A stretch of 9,209 bases of DNA from Pseudomonadota bacterium. GTDB lineage: Bacteria; Myxococcota_A; Polyangia; Polyangiales; Sandaracinaceae. A program made the translations under genes and the position numbers. Position 1 is the first letter of the stretch; every line of letters begins with the position of its first letter. The notes under the pieces are model-generated. The model did no database searches, was not told where the DNA came from, and saw only the letters and a list, made by a program, of their open reading frames with translations. The DNA is taken from positions 1 to 9,209 of the forward strand of contig JAEZBP010000253.1 of NCBI GenBank assembly GCA_023427125.1, written 5' to 3'. Below, piece after piece: positions 1 through 6,598 of this stretch.

Positions 1-695
1 ACCGACCGCGCGCTCGCCTCGTCGACGAGCGCGTGCAGGCGCAGCTCCTCGAGCGCGCCATCCTCGGGATGGACGCTCGCCACGAACCCCGACCGGCTCC
101 GGGTCAGCTCGATCAAGCTCGCGAGCGGCTCGTGGAAGACGGCGACGGTCGCGCCCGGGTCGTCGCGGAAGTGCACCATCCGCACGGTGTCGAGCAGGCG
201 CTCCTGAGCGCGCGCGCGCAGCTCCGCGTGCCGTCGATCGGTGATGTCGACGAAGGTGACCACAGCGCCCATGCGTGCGCCGTCGGGCGAGGGGAAGGGC
301 AGGGCGCTGAAGATCGCCCACCGCAGCTCACCGTCGGGCTGGCGCACGCCGATGGTGGCCGGCTCGGCCGGGCGGCCCGTCGCCAGGCACTGCGCGGCCG
401 GGTAGTCGGCCACGGTGCAGGGCGTTCCGTCCTCGTGGAACGACGCGCCCTCGAAGTCCGCGATGTAGCGCTGCGAGAGGTGCTCCCACGAGAGGCCGAG
501 GAAGCTCTGCGCCTGCCCGTTCGCCCGCAAGATGGCCCCGTCGGCGTCCAGCTGCACGATGCCGCCGGGGACGACCTCCAGGATGCGCGCGAGGTGCTGC
601 GCTTCGTTCGGGGTGGGGTTGCGACGCGGGATCCCACCGTCCGGCGTCACCATCGGTGCGCGAGGCGACGGAGGATGAGGTTTGGTCTTCGACAC
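1..695 (-). CDS. PAS-GAF domain sensor protein, N-terminal part (C-terminus beyond the left edge)
   Basis: The reading frame is open from a stop at 774-776 to position 1, so only about 231 N-terminal residues are visible. After a Pro-rich lead, residues about 36-150 form a PAS domain: the entry ILEVVPGGIVQLDADGAIL, then a C-terminal PAC-like stretch RQPDGELRWAIF followed by VVTFVDITDRR. From about residue 160 a second sensor domain begins, with LLDTVRMVHF and later LIELTRSRSGFVASV, which is the usual opening of a GAF domain. PAS-GAF arrays normally feed a histidine kinase, a diguanylate cyclase or a phosphatase, and that output module lies outside the window. Two starts are possible. GTG at 695 has a weak AGG six bases upstream. 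ATG at 653 has no ribosome-binding site. No transmembrane segment is visible, so this part is probably cytoplasmic. The ligand is unknown. Confidence 0.85.
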   Translation of the reverse strand, partial: MSKTKPHPPSPRAPMVTPDGGIPRRNPTPNEAQHLARILEVVPGGIVQLDADGAILRANGQAQSFLGLSWEHLSQRYIADFEGASFHEDGTPCTVADYPAAQCLATGRPAEPATIGVRQPDGELRWAIFSALPFPSPDGARMGAVVTFVDITDRRHAELRARAQERLLDTVRMVHFRDDPGATVAVFHEPLASLIELTRSRSGFVASVHPEDGALEELRLHALVDEASARS

Positions 696-770
696 AGCCG
701 ACCTGTCGCCGAGGCTACCCTGCTTCGCCTCGCGTCGTCTCGCCTCACGTGCATGCGACCGGCAGGTGCC

Positions 771-840
771 GAGCTAGCCCGGATTGCTGACGAGGGCGCC
801 GTGTGACACGGCGCCCTCGTGAATAATCCGGGCTAGGCTC
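771..840. repeat. Long near-perfect palindrome between divergent genes
   Basis: Two nested inverted repeats share one centre. The outer arms are 774-785 (CTAGCCCGGATT) and 825-836 (AATCCGGGCTAG), 12 of 12 complementary. The inner arms are 790-804 (ACGAGGGCGCCGTGT) and 806-820, 15 of 15 complementary around a single base at 805. A 4x4 mismatch (GCTG against GAAT) separates the two stems. GAG at 771-773 and CTC at 838-840 extend pairing past one bulged G. The element lies in the 151-bp divergent gap and ends close to the tyrA start codon, so it would form a large 5' leader hairpin in any transcript crossing it. It has no U-tract. Candidate identities are a REP/MITE-like element, a bidirectional insulator or terminator, or a leader control structure. 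The sequence does not decide between them. Confidence 0.9.
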
Positions 841-846
841 CGCCGC

Positions 847-1989
847 ATGACGGAGACCCCCACGCGCGCGCGCCCGCTCGCCGTCCTGCGCGCACTGATC
901 GACGCGATCGACCGCGACGTGCTCACGCTCCTCTCGCGCCGAATGGCGCTGGTCGCCGAGGTGGCCGAGTACAAGCGGGGGCACGCCAAGCGGATCCGCG
1001 ACTTCGCGCGCGAGGAGGAGATCCTCGAGGACCGGAGCCGCCGCGCGGAGAAGCTCGGCTTGAGCGCCGGGGTCATCGAGTCGATGTGGCGCCTGGTCCT
1101 CTCGGCCAGCCGCGAGCACCAGGCCGCGCTGCGCGCCGAGGTGCCGCCGGACGTCGAGCCGGTGACCGTCGCGATCATCGGCGGGCGCGGCGGCATGGGT
1201 CGCGCGATGGCGCGGCTCTTCGGTGACCTCGGCCACGCGGTGATGGTGGCCGACGTCGACACCGAGCTGACCTCCGTGGAGGCCGCGCAGCTCGCCGACG
1301 TCGTCGTGGTGAGCGTCCCGATCGAGCTCACGGAGCAGGTGATTCGGGAGGTCGGCCCTCACGTGCGGGAGGACGCCCTCTTGATGGACGTGACCTCGGT
1401 GAAGGAGGGGCCGCTCGCCGCGATGATGGCCTCGACGAAGGCCTCGGTGATCGGCACGCACCCGATGTTCGGCCCGAACGTGCACTCGCTCCAGGGGCAA
1501 CGCATCGTGCTGTGCGCGGGTCGCGGCGAGGAGTGGCAGGGGTGGCTGAGACGCGCGTTCACCGCGCGCGGCCTCTCGGTGACCGACGCCACGGCCGAGC
1601 AACACGATCGCGCCATGGCGGTGGTGCAGGTCTTGAACCACTACCAGACCCAGGTGCTCGGCCTGACGCTCGCGCGCTTCGGCGTGCCGCTCGAGGACAC
1701 GCTCGCGTTCACCTCTCCCGCGTACCTGATGGAGCTCTACGTCGCGGGGCGTCACTTCGCTCAGTCGCCCGCGCTCTATGGATCGATCGAGATGCGAAAC
1801 CCTCGCACCGCCGAGGTCACGCGCGCGTTCCAGAGCGCCGCGAGCGAGCTCGCCGAGATCCTCGAGACGAAAGACCGCGCGCGCTTCGCGTCGGTGTTCG
1901 AGGAGGTGCGCCGCTTCTATGGTGACTTCTCTGCCGAGGCCGTCGCGCAGTCGAGCTTCCTCATCGATCGGCTGGTCGAGCGCTCCTGA
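847..1989 (+). CDS. tyrA: Bifunctional chorismate mutase / prephenate dehydrogenase (T-protein)
   Basis: Converts chorismate to prephenate, then oxidatively decarboxylates prephenate to 4-hydroxyphenylpyruvate with NAD+, in tyrosine biosynthesis in the cytoplasm. At 380 aa it matches the length of enterobacterial TyrA. Residues about 10-95 are an AroQ-type chorismate mutase, with the expected basic and acidic active-site positions: R15 in VLRALID, R32 in SRRMALV, K43 in AEYK, and R55-E56 in FAREEEIL. Residues about 106-380 are the dehydrogenase: a nucleotide-binding glycine-rich loop IIGGRGGMGR (110-119), VVVSVPIELTEQVI, and GTHPMFGP, whose H205 aligns with the catalytic histidine. The match to the E. 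coli T-protein continues through SPAYLMEL and LYGSIEM near the C-terminus. The start is an ATG. The only possible Shine-Dalgarno (AGG near 835) sits inside the palindrome. The 3' end overlaps the convergent transporter gene. Confidence 0.97.
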   Translation: MTETPTRARPLAVLRALIDAIDRDVLTLLSRRMALVAEVAEYKRGHAKRIRDFAREEEILEDRSRRAEKLGLSAGVIESMWRLVLSASREHQAALRAEVPPDVEPVTVAIIGGRGGMGRAMARLFGDLGHAVMVADVDTELTSVEAAQLADVVVVSVPIELTEQVIREVGPHVREDALLMDVTSVKEGPLAAMMASTKASVIGTHPMFGPNVHSLQGQRIVLCAGRGEEWQGWLRRAFTARGLSVTDATAEQHDRAMAVVQVLNHYQTQVLGLTLARFGVPLEDTLAFTSPAYLMELYVAGRHFAQSPALYGSIEMRNPRTAEVTRAFQSAASELAEILETKDRARFASVFEEVRRFYGDFSAEAVAQSSFLIDRLVERS

Positions 1990-2893
1990 GACGGGCGCGG
2001 GTCGCGAGCGCGATGCCGGCGAAGACGAGCGCCGCCGCGAGGATCACGCGCGAGGTCAGCGCCTCACCGAGCACGAGCACCGCGAGCACCGCCGCGGCGA
2101 CGGGCTGGAGGTAGATGTAGATCGCGACGATGGAGGCCGGCGCGCGGCCGAGCGCCCACGCGTTCACGAGGTAGGTGAAGACCGTCGCGAAGAGCACGAT
2201 GAAGAGGACGAGGAGCCAAGTGTCGGCCGTGATCGAGGGCGCATGGGCGAGCAGATCGCGCGCGCCGTAGGGCAGGACCCAGAGCGCGCCGAACGCGAAG
2301 AGCCAGACCACCACCTTGAGCGAGCCGTGCCTCCTCACGAGCGGACCGACGAGCACGAGGTAGGCGCCGTACGAGAGCGAGTTGCCGATGACGAGCGCGT
2401 CTCCGAGGAGCGTCGCGCCGCTGACGGTGAGCGCCTCGGCGCCGAGGAGGTAGACCACGCCTGCGAGCGCGAGCCCGACCCCGAGGAGCGCGAGCCCGCT
2501 CGTCGCTTCCCGGCGGAGGACGAGCGCGACGAGCAGCGTGAAGATCGGGATCGTCGCGACGAGGACGCTGGCGTTGATCGCGGTGGTCCGCGCGAGGCCT
2601 TCGAAGAAGAGGACCTGGTTGCCGGCGATGCCGAGGAGCGCGCAGCCGGCGAGCCTCGCGAGGTCTGCGGGCGGGACGCGGAGCGCGCCGCCGCGCGTGC
2701 GGTGGATCGCGAAGAGGATGAGCCCGGCGAGCAGCGTCCGCCCGAGCGCGAGCGCGCCCGGAGGTAGCTCGCGCACCACGATCTTTCCTGCGACGGCGTG
2801 CCCCGCGAACGCGAGCTGCACCGCGACGAGGGCTCCATGCACCAAGAGCGGCGACTCTCTCGCGTCCGTGCCGCGTGCCATGCGCTGGGGCAT
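1961..2893 (-). CDS. EamA/DMT-superfamily permease
   Basis: A 310-aa inner-membrane protein with about ten hydrophobic helices in two similar halves, the usual size and layout of EamA (RhaT/YdcZ-like) drug/metabolite transporters. The first repeat ends with NQVLFFEGLARTTAINASVL and TIPIFTLLVALVLRRE. The second ends with the hallmark APASIVAIYIYLQPVAAAVL followed by VLGEALTSRVILAAALVFAG. Family members export amino acids, metabolites or drugs; the substrate cannot be read from sequence. The chosen ATG at 2893 keeps a short hydrophilic N-terminus; an internal ATG at 2881 is the alternative. The gene is convergent with tyrA and overlaps it by 29 bp, and it is divergent from the SRAP gene with 11 bp between start codons. 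Adjacency to tyrA makes an aromatic metabolite thinkable, but the opposite orientation gives no operon support for that. Confidence 0.94.
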   Translation of the reverse strand: MPQRMARGTDARESPLLVHGALVAVQLAFAGHAVAGKIVVRELPPGALALGRTLLAGLILFAIHRTRGGALRVPPADLARLAGCALLGIAGNQVLFFEGLARTTAINASVLVATIPIFTLLVALVLRREATSGLALLGVGLALAGVVYLLGAEALTVSGATLLGDALVIGNSLSYGAYLVLVGPLVRRHGSLKVVVWLFAFGALWVLPYGARDLLAHAPSITADTWLLVLFIVLFATVFTYLVNAWALGRAPASIVAIYIYLQPVAAAVLAVLVLGEALTSRVILAAALVFAGIALATRARLRSARPADR

Positions 2894-2904
2894 TATCCGA
2901 TCCC

Positions 2905-3576
2905 ATGTGCGCGCGCTACACGATGACCAAGGTCTCGGCGCTCGACCTCGCGGAGGAGCTCGGGGTGACGGAGATCGCCACGGAGCTGAGCGCGCAGTTC
3001 AACATCGCGCCGACCGAGGAGGCGCCGATCGTGGTCGAGACCAAGGAGGGCGCGCGCCGCCTGGGGCTCGCGCGCTTCGGCTTGGTGCCGCACTGGGCCA
3101 AGAGCCTCAAGGAGGGTCCGCGCTACCTGAACGCGCGCATGGAGTCGGTGGCCGAGAAGCGCGCGTACCGCGACGCGCTCATCCGGCACCGCTGCCTCGT
3201 TGTGGCCGACGGCTTCTACGAGTGGCGCACCGAGGGCAAGCTGAAGGTGCCCTTCTGGTTCCACTTGCCCGAAGGAAGCCTCTTCGCGTTCGCGGGCCTG
3301 TGGGCGTCGTGGCGTGATCCCGAGGGCCACTGGGTGCCGAGCTTCACGATCCTCACGCGCGAGGCGGAGGGCCCGGTGCGCGCGATCCACGATCGGATGC
3401 CGCTGATCCTCGCGCCCGAGGCCTACGGTCCTTGGCTCGATCGAGAGCTCCAGGATCTCGAGCAGATCCTCCCGCTGCTCGAGCAGGCGCGAGCCGGCGA
3501 GCTCCAAGCGCGCGAGGTCTCGCGGCGCGTGAACGACGTGAAGAACGACGGGCCCGAGCTGCTCGATCCCGTGTAG
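2905..3576 (+). CDS. yedK: SRAP-family abasic-site DNA-protein crosslinking protein (YedK/HMCES type)
   Basis: Shields abasic sites in single-stranded DNA by forming a thiazolidine crosslink through its N-terminal cysteine. The start is fixed by biology: family members require Cys2 exposed after Met removal, and here the protein begins MCARYTM. An upstream in-frame ATG at 2875 would bury this cysteine and is rejected. At 223 aa the length is typical. The catalytic set is complete: C2, N76 in LNARMES, E106 in GFYEWR and H162 in AIHDRMP, matching Asn75, Glu105 and His160 of E. coli YedK. Other family signatures are FNIAPT (32-37) and RFGLVPHWA (57-65). No standard Shine-Dalgarno lies upstream. 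CATTAT at 2891-2896 could be a weak -10 element for a leaderless or nearly leaderless transcript. The gene is transcribed away from the transporter gene. Confidence 0.97.
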   Translation: MCARYTMTKVSALDLAEELGVTEIATELSAQFNIAPTEEAPIVVETKEGARRLGLARFGLVPHWAKSLKEGPRYLNARMESVAEKRAYRDALIRHRCLVVADGFYEWRTEGKLKVPFWFHLPEGSLFAFAGLWASWRDPEGHWVPSFTILTREAEGPVRAIHDRMPLILAPEAYGPWLDRELQDLEQILPLLEQARAGELQAREVSRRVNDVKNDGPELLDPV

Positions 3577-3597
3577 CCCGGGCGCCAGCGCCGCGGG
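3577..3597 (+). terminator. Possible hairpin directly after the SRAP gene
   Basis: Directly after the TAG stop, CCCG plus GGCGC can pair with GCGCC and CGGG across a two-base loop, with one bulged G at 3593. There is no following T-tract, so an intrinsic terminator is not established. The hairpin might still stabilise the 3' end. The rest of the 168-bp gap, up to 3744, shows no convincing promoter motif, though it should hold the promoter of the downstream operon. Confidence 0.25.
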
Positions 3598-3744
3598 GCG
3601 ATCCGGACGAGCGGCATCGGCCTCGCGGTCCGCGGCAGCGCGCCGCGTGTGGGCGACGCGCGACGCTTGGCGCGCGCTGCCCCATCGGTGGTTCGCGGGC
3701 GCCCGTCCTCGCGACTGGGCACGCGTTCTGCGGCGCTCGCGCGT

Positions 3745-4278
3745 ATGCAGCAGCCGGAAGAGATCATGCTCCCCGCCTCCGAGGCCGAGGCGAGGAGGGA
3801 GGGCCCGCGAGAGGACGGCATCGAGCAGCTCCGGGAGATCCTCTTCGGGACGATCTTCCACGACATCGAGCGCCGGATCGCCCGCACCGACGCGTACCAC
3901 GTGGCGCGTGACCAAGAGCTCCAGCACGAGGCCCGCAGGCGCGTCGAGATCATCGAGGCGCACCTCGAGCAGGAGATCGAGGCGCTCACGGCCCGCATGG
4001 AGCGCGAGGTGTCGGAGTCGAGCGAGGCGATCCGGAGCCTCGCGCGTGAGCATCGCGAGTCGAACAACGCCCTCGAGCAGCGCGTGGCGCGGATGGAGGA
4101 GGCGCTCGGCCAATCGCAGCGCCAGCTCCGCCAGCAGCTCCTCGAGCAGGCGAAGTCCTTCCTCGACGAGGTAGAGGAGCTGCGGCGGGACTTCGTGGCG
4201 GCGCTCGACGCCCGGCTCGGCCTCCTCGAAGGCGAGCTCGAGGGTGGGGCGCGCGGTGATGGTCGACGCGAGCAGTGA
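3745..4278 (+). CDS. Coiled-coil protein, first gene of a GTPase/OmpA operon
   Basis: A hydrophilic protein of about 177 aa with no signal peptide or membrane helix, so probably cytoplasmic. Residues 27-47 hold LREILFGTIFHDIERRIAR, a short motif that resembles one near the N-terminus of the next gene's product. From about residue 50 to 165 the sequence is nearly continuous charged helix rich in Glu, Arg, Gln and Ala (for example EIIEAHLEQEIEALTARME and RQQLLEQAKSFLDEVEELR), strongly predicting a coiled coil and oligomerisation. The start is uncertain. ATG 3745 has no Shine-Dalgarno. ATG 3766 follows GGAAGAG and is better supported, giving 170 aa. A GTG at 3649 would add a low-complexity Arg/Ala tail that looks non-coding. 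The stop overlaps the start of the next gene, implying translational coupling. I do not recognise a named family. A role as adaptor or scaffold for the GTPase/membrane protein pair is inferred from context. Confidence 0.88.
   Translation: MQQPEEIMLPASEAEARREGPREDGIEQLREILFGTIFHDIERRIARTDAYHVARDQELQHEARRRVEIIEAHLEQEIEALTARMEREVSESSEAIRSLAREHRESNNALEQRVARMEEALGQSQRQLRQQLLEQAKSFLDEVEELRRDFVAALDARLGLLEGELEGGARGDGRREQ
3756..3762 (+). promoter_or_regulatory. Ribosome-binding site supporting the alternative start at 3766
   Basis: GGAAGAG lies three bases before ATG 3766. It is the only clear Shine-Dalgarno-like element near the coiled-coil gene's candidate starts, and it favours translation from 3766 rather than 3745. 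Confidence 0.45.
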
Positions 4279-5974
4279 GAGACGCGCCGCGAGGCGAGCG
4301 CGCTCCGACGCGACCCTCGACGATGTGCGGCGCGTGGTGCTCGGCCCCGAGCGTGAGCGCATCGCGCGGCTCGAGGCGCGCCAGGCGGTCTCCGCGGCCA
4401 GCAGCGGCGACCGGCGGCCGGAGGCCATCGCCCACGCGAACGGCGGGCGCCCCGAGGCGCTCGCGATCGCGCTCGAGCCCGCGCTCACATCGTCGGTGCG
4501 CGAGGTCGCCCGGCGCGAGCCTCAGCTCTTCGGCGAGATCCTGGCTCCGACCATCGGCGCCGCGGTGCGGCGCGCCGTCGCCGAGGCGATGGCGGCGATG
4601 CTGCAGCGCTTCGACGAGGCGCTCGAGCGGAGCCTGTCGATCGAGAGCATCCGCTGGCGCCTCGAGGCGAGGCGGACCGGCCGCCCCTTCGCCGAGGTCG
4701 TGCTCCTGCACACCTTGGCCTACCGCGTCGAGCAGATCTTCTTGATCCACTCCGAGACCGGCATCCTGCTCTCGCACGTCGCGCGGGAGCACGAGGCCAG
4801 CGCGAGCCCCGATCAGGTCGCCTCGATGCTCTCGGCCATCGACTCGTTCTCGCGCGACGCGTTCGGGCCCCTGCCGCCCGGCGCGCACCTGCGGCGTTTC
4901 CAGGTGGGCGATCTCGCCGTGTGGGTGGAGCGCGACACCGTCCTGACGATCGCCGCGGTGGTGCGCGGCGCCGCCCCGCAGTGCTTCGCGGAGGCGCTCG
5001 ACGAGGCGCGCGAGCGCCTGCGGCTCGCCTACGGGGCCGAGCTCGCCGCCTTCCAGCACGACGTGAGCCCCTTCATCCCCACCCGCGCCGTCCTCGAGCA
5101 CCTCTTCCACACGGAGCGCCGCCCAGCCTCGCGCCGGGCGCCGCAGTGGCTCGCAGGGGCGGGCCTCATCCTCTTCGTCGTCGTCGGCCTGCTGGTCGCG
5201 GTGCGTGCCGAGGATCGCGCCGGCGACGAGCGGAGTCGCGCCGGCTATCTCGAGGCCCTCCGCGCGGAGCCCGGCATCGTGCTGACCGCGATCGATCGAG
5301 TCGGTGACACCTACCGGCTCGCGGGGCTCCGCGATCCGCTCGCCGCGCGCGTCGAGGAGGTCATCGCCCGTCACGGCTTGCCGGCCGCAGAGCTCCGCTT
5401 CGAGCGCTTCTACTCGCTCGACGAGCCGATCATCGAGCGGCGCGCGCGCCGCGTCCTCGCACCGCCAGGAGGGGTGACGCTCTCGCTCGATGACGGACAG
5501 CTCCGCGCCGCCGGCAGCGCACCCGAGGCGTGGATCGATCGCGCTCGGCTGATCGCCCCCGCGCTCCCCGGAGTTCGACGCTACGACGACGGCGCGCTCC
5601 GCGCGGACGCGCCGGAGGAGCTGCGCGCCGCTGCCGCTCGTCTCGAGACCATCTCGATCCCCTTCGGGCCCGGGTCGAGCGCGGTCGCGGCCGACGACGG
5701 CGGCGCGGTCGCGGCCGCCGTCGCGGGGGCGGAGCGCTTCCTCACGCTCGCGGAAGACGCCGCCCTGCCGGCCTGCATCGTCGTCGACGGGCACGCCGAC
5801 TCGACCGGGAGCCCGGCGGCGAACGCTCGCCTCCGGCGCGAGCGAGCGAGCGCCGTCGCCGCGCTCCTCTCGGAGGAGGTCGGCGCGGATCGCCTTCGCG
5901 TCCGGGCGCTGTCCGGCGCCGAAGAGCGAAAAGTGACCTTCCGCGCAGATCTCGCGGCCTGCGGGGCAGGCTGA
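4259..5974 (+). CDS. Single-pass membrane protein: cytosolic Roadblock/longin-like region, TM helix, BON-like repeats, OmpA-type peptidoglycan-binding domain
   Basis: A 571-aa protein (residue numbers from ATG 4259; GTG 4244 is an alternative start). Residues 21-41 carry the motif shared with the upstream coiled-coil protein (VRRVVLGPERERIAR). A helical region follows, including IRWRLEARRTGRPFAEVVLL (131-150). Residues about 157-240 read as strand-strand-helix-strands (IFLIHSETGILLSHV, a helix QVASMLSAIDSFSRDAF, then GDLAVWVERDTVLTIAAVVR), the order of a Roadblock/longin fold; this is inference. One transmembrane helix spans about 297-315 (AGAGLILFVVVGLLVAV), preceded by Arg-rich sequence, so N-in/C-out. 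The periplasmic part has two BON-like stretches (about 335-385 and 400-450) and an OmpA-like domain (about 464-560) with GHADSTG. D514 and R529, fifteen residues apart, match the Asp/Arg pair that binds diaminopimelate in OmpA. It overlaps the preceding gene and is followed after three bases by the GTPase gene. Confidence 0.92.
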   Translation: MVDASSERRAARRARSDATLDDVRRVVLGPERERIARLEARQAVSAASSGDRRPEAIAHANGGRPEALAIALEPALTSSVREVARREPQLFGEILAPTIGAAVRRAVAEAMAAMLQRFDEALERSLSIESIRWRLEARRTGRPFAEVVLLHTLAYRVEQIFLIHSETGILLSHVAREHEASASPDQVASMLSAIDSFSRDAFGPLPPGAHLRRFQVGDLAVWVERDTVLTIAAVVRGAAPQCFAEALDEARERLRLAYGAELAAFQHDVSPFIPTRAVLEHLFHTERRPASRRAPQWLAGAGLILFVVVGLLVAVRAEDRAGDERSRAGYLEALRAEPGIVLTAIDRVGDTYRLAGLRDPLAARVEEVIARHGLPAAELRFERFYSLDEPIIERRARRVLAPPGGVTLSLDDGQLRAAGSAPEAWIDRARLIAPALPGVRRYDDGALRADAPEELRAAAARLETISIPFGPGSSAVAADDGGAVAAAVAGAERFLTLAEDAALPACIVVDGHADSTGSPAANARLRRERASAVAALLSEEVGADRLRVRALSGAEERKVTFRADLAACGAG

Positions 5975-5977
5975 CCC

Positions 5978-6502
5978 ATGGCCGAGAAGATGAAAGTCTG
6001 CGTGATCGGAGCGTCGGGGGTCGGGAAGACGAGCCTCGTCGGTCGCTACGTGAACAGCGTGTTCTCGGAGGACTACCTGAAGACCATCGGGGTGAAGATC
6101 GACTCACGCCGCGTCTCGCGCGGCGAGCGGGTGGTCGATCTGATCTTGTGGGATCTGAGCGGTGAGGACGAGTTCCAGAACTTGCAGCCGGCGTATCTGC
6201 GTGGCGCCGCCGGCTACCTCCTCGTCATCGACGGGACCCGGCCCAAGACGCTGGACACGGCCGTGGCTCTCGAGGCGCGGGCGCGCGAGACGATCGGCGG
6301 GGCGCCCTTCATCGTGCTGCTCAACAAGGCGGATCTGCGGGAGTCGTGGAAGGTGGGGCCGGCCGAGGAGGCATCGCTGGCCGCGAAGGGGTGGACGCTG
6401 ATCGAGACGAGCGCGAAGACGGGCGAGGGTGTGGAGCACGCGTTCGATGCGTTGCTCGACGCCATCCTCGCGCGCCGTGAGAGCCACGGGCTCGGCGCGT
6501 GA
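5978..6502 (+). CDS. Ras/Rab-like small GTPase
   Basis: A 174-aa single-domain P-loop GTPase with all five G motifs. G1 is GASGVGKTS (11-19, Lys17 at the phosphate). G2 is Thr36 in YLKTIGVK. G3 is WDLSGEDEF (58-66, Asp59 and Gly62). G4 is NKAD (116-119). G5 is ETSAK (143-147). The layout and WD-x-x-G context are Ras/Rab-type rather than translation-factor type. At the position of Ras Gln61 there is Glu63, so intrinsic hydrolysis may be slow or depend on a partner supplying catalytic residues. There is no C-terminal cysteine for lipid modification, so membrane association must come from a partner. The start is only three bases after the stop of the OmpA-type gene, with GGGGCAGG (5963-5970) as ribosome-binding site inside that gene. 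This spacing ties it functionally to the transmembrane protein. It is likely a molecular switch; the downstream process is unknown. Confidence 0.96.
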   Translation: MAEKMKVCVIGASGVGKTSLVGRYVNSVFSEDYLKTIGVKIDSRRVSRGERVVDLILWDLSGEDEFQNLQPAYLRGAAGYLLVIDGTRPKTLDTAVALEARARETIGGAPFIVLLNKADLRESWKVGPAEEASLAAKGWTLIETSAKTGEGVEHAFDALLDAILARRESHGLGA

Positions 6503-6534
6503 AGGTGCTCGCGCGGCGTCGAGCCACGAGCGGT

Positions 6535-6550
6535 TCCGGCGCTCGCCGGA
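6535..6550 (+). terminator. Possible hairpin after the GTPase operon
   Basis: TCCGGC and GCCGGA pair around a GCTC tetraloop in the 96-bp convergent gap. No T-tract follows on either strand, so any terminator function would not be the classical intrinsic type. Confidence 0.25.
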
Positions 6551-6598
6551 CACCGGGGACGGGAGGCGCCTACCGGACGGCTGCGCGCGCCAGCCAGC

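Noticed and set aside
33..806. A 257-codon open frame on the plus strand
   Set aside because: It lies opposite the PAS-GAF gene and runs into the palindrome. The minus-strand frame gives a clear PAS/PAC pattern; this one is Arg/Ala/Val-rich with no domain.
2893..4488. A 531-codon open frame on the minus strand
   Set aside because: It covers the SRAP, coiled-coil and membrane-protein genes in antisense. The translation is Arg/Leu/Glu-biased with no recognisable domain, while the plus-strand frames give clear families.
5681..5717. A 13-base direct repeat (GCGGTCGCGGCCG) 24 bp apart
   Set aside because: It encodes an Ala/Val-rich stretch (AVAADDGG, AVAAAVAG) within the OmpA-type gene. In this base composition such repeats are common, and it has no flanking element features.
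3986..5794. A 602-codon open frame on the minus strand
   Set aside because: It is antisense to the coiled-coil, OmpA-type membrane protein genes. The translation is Arg/Gly/Ala-rich low complexity with no domain, as expected of the GC-rich complementary frame.
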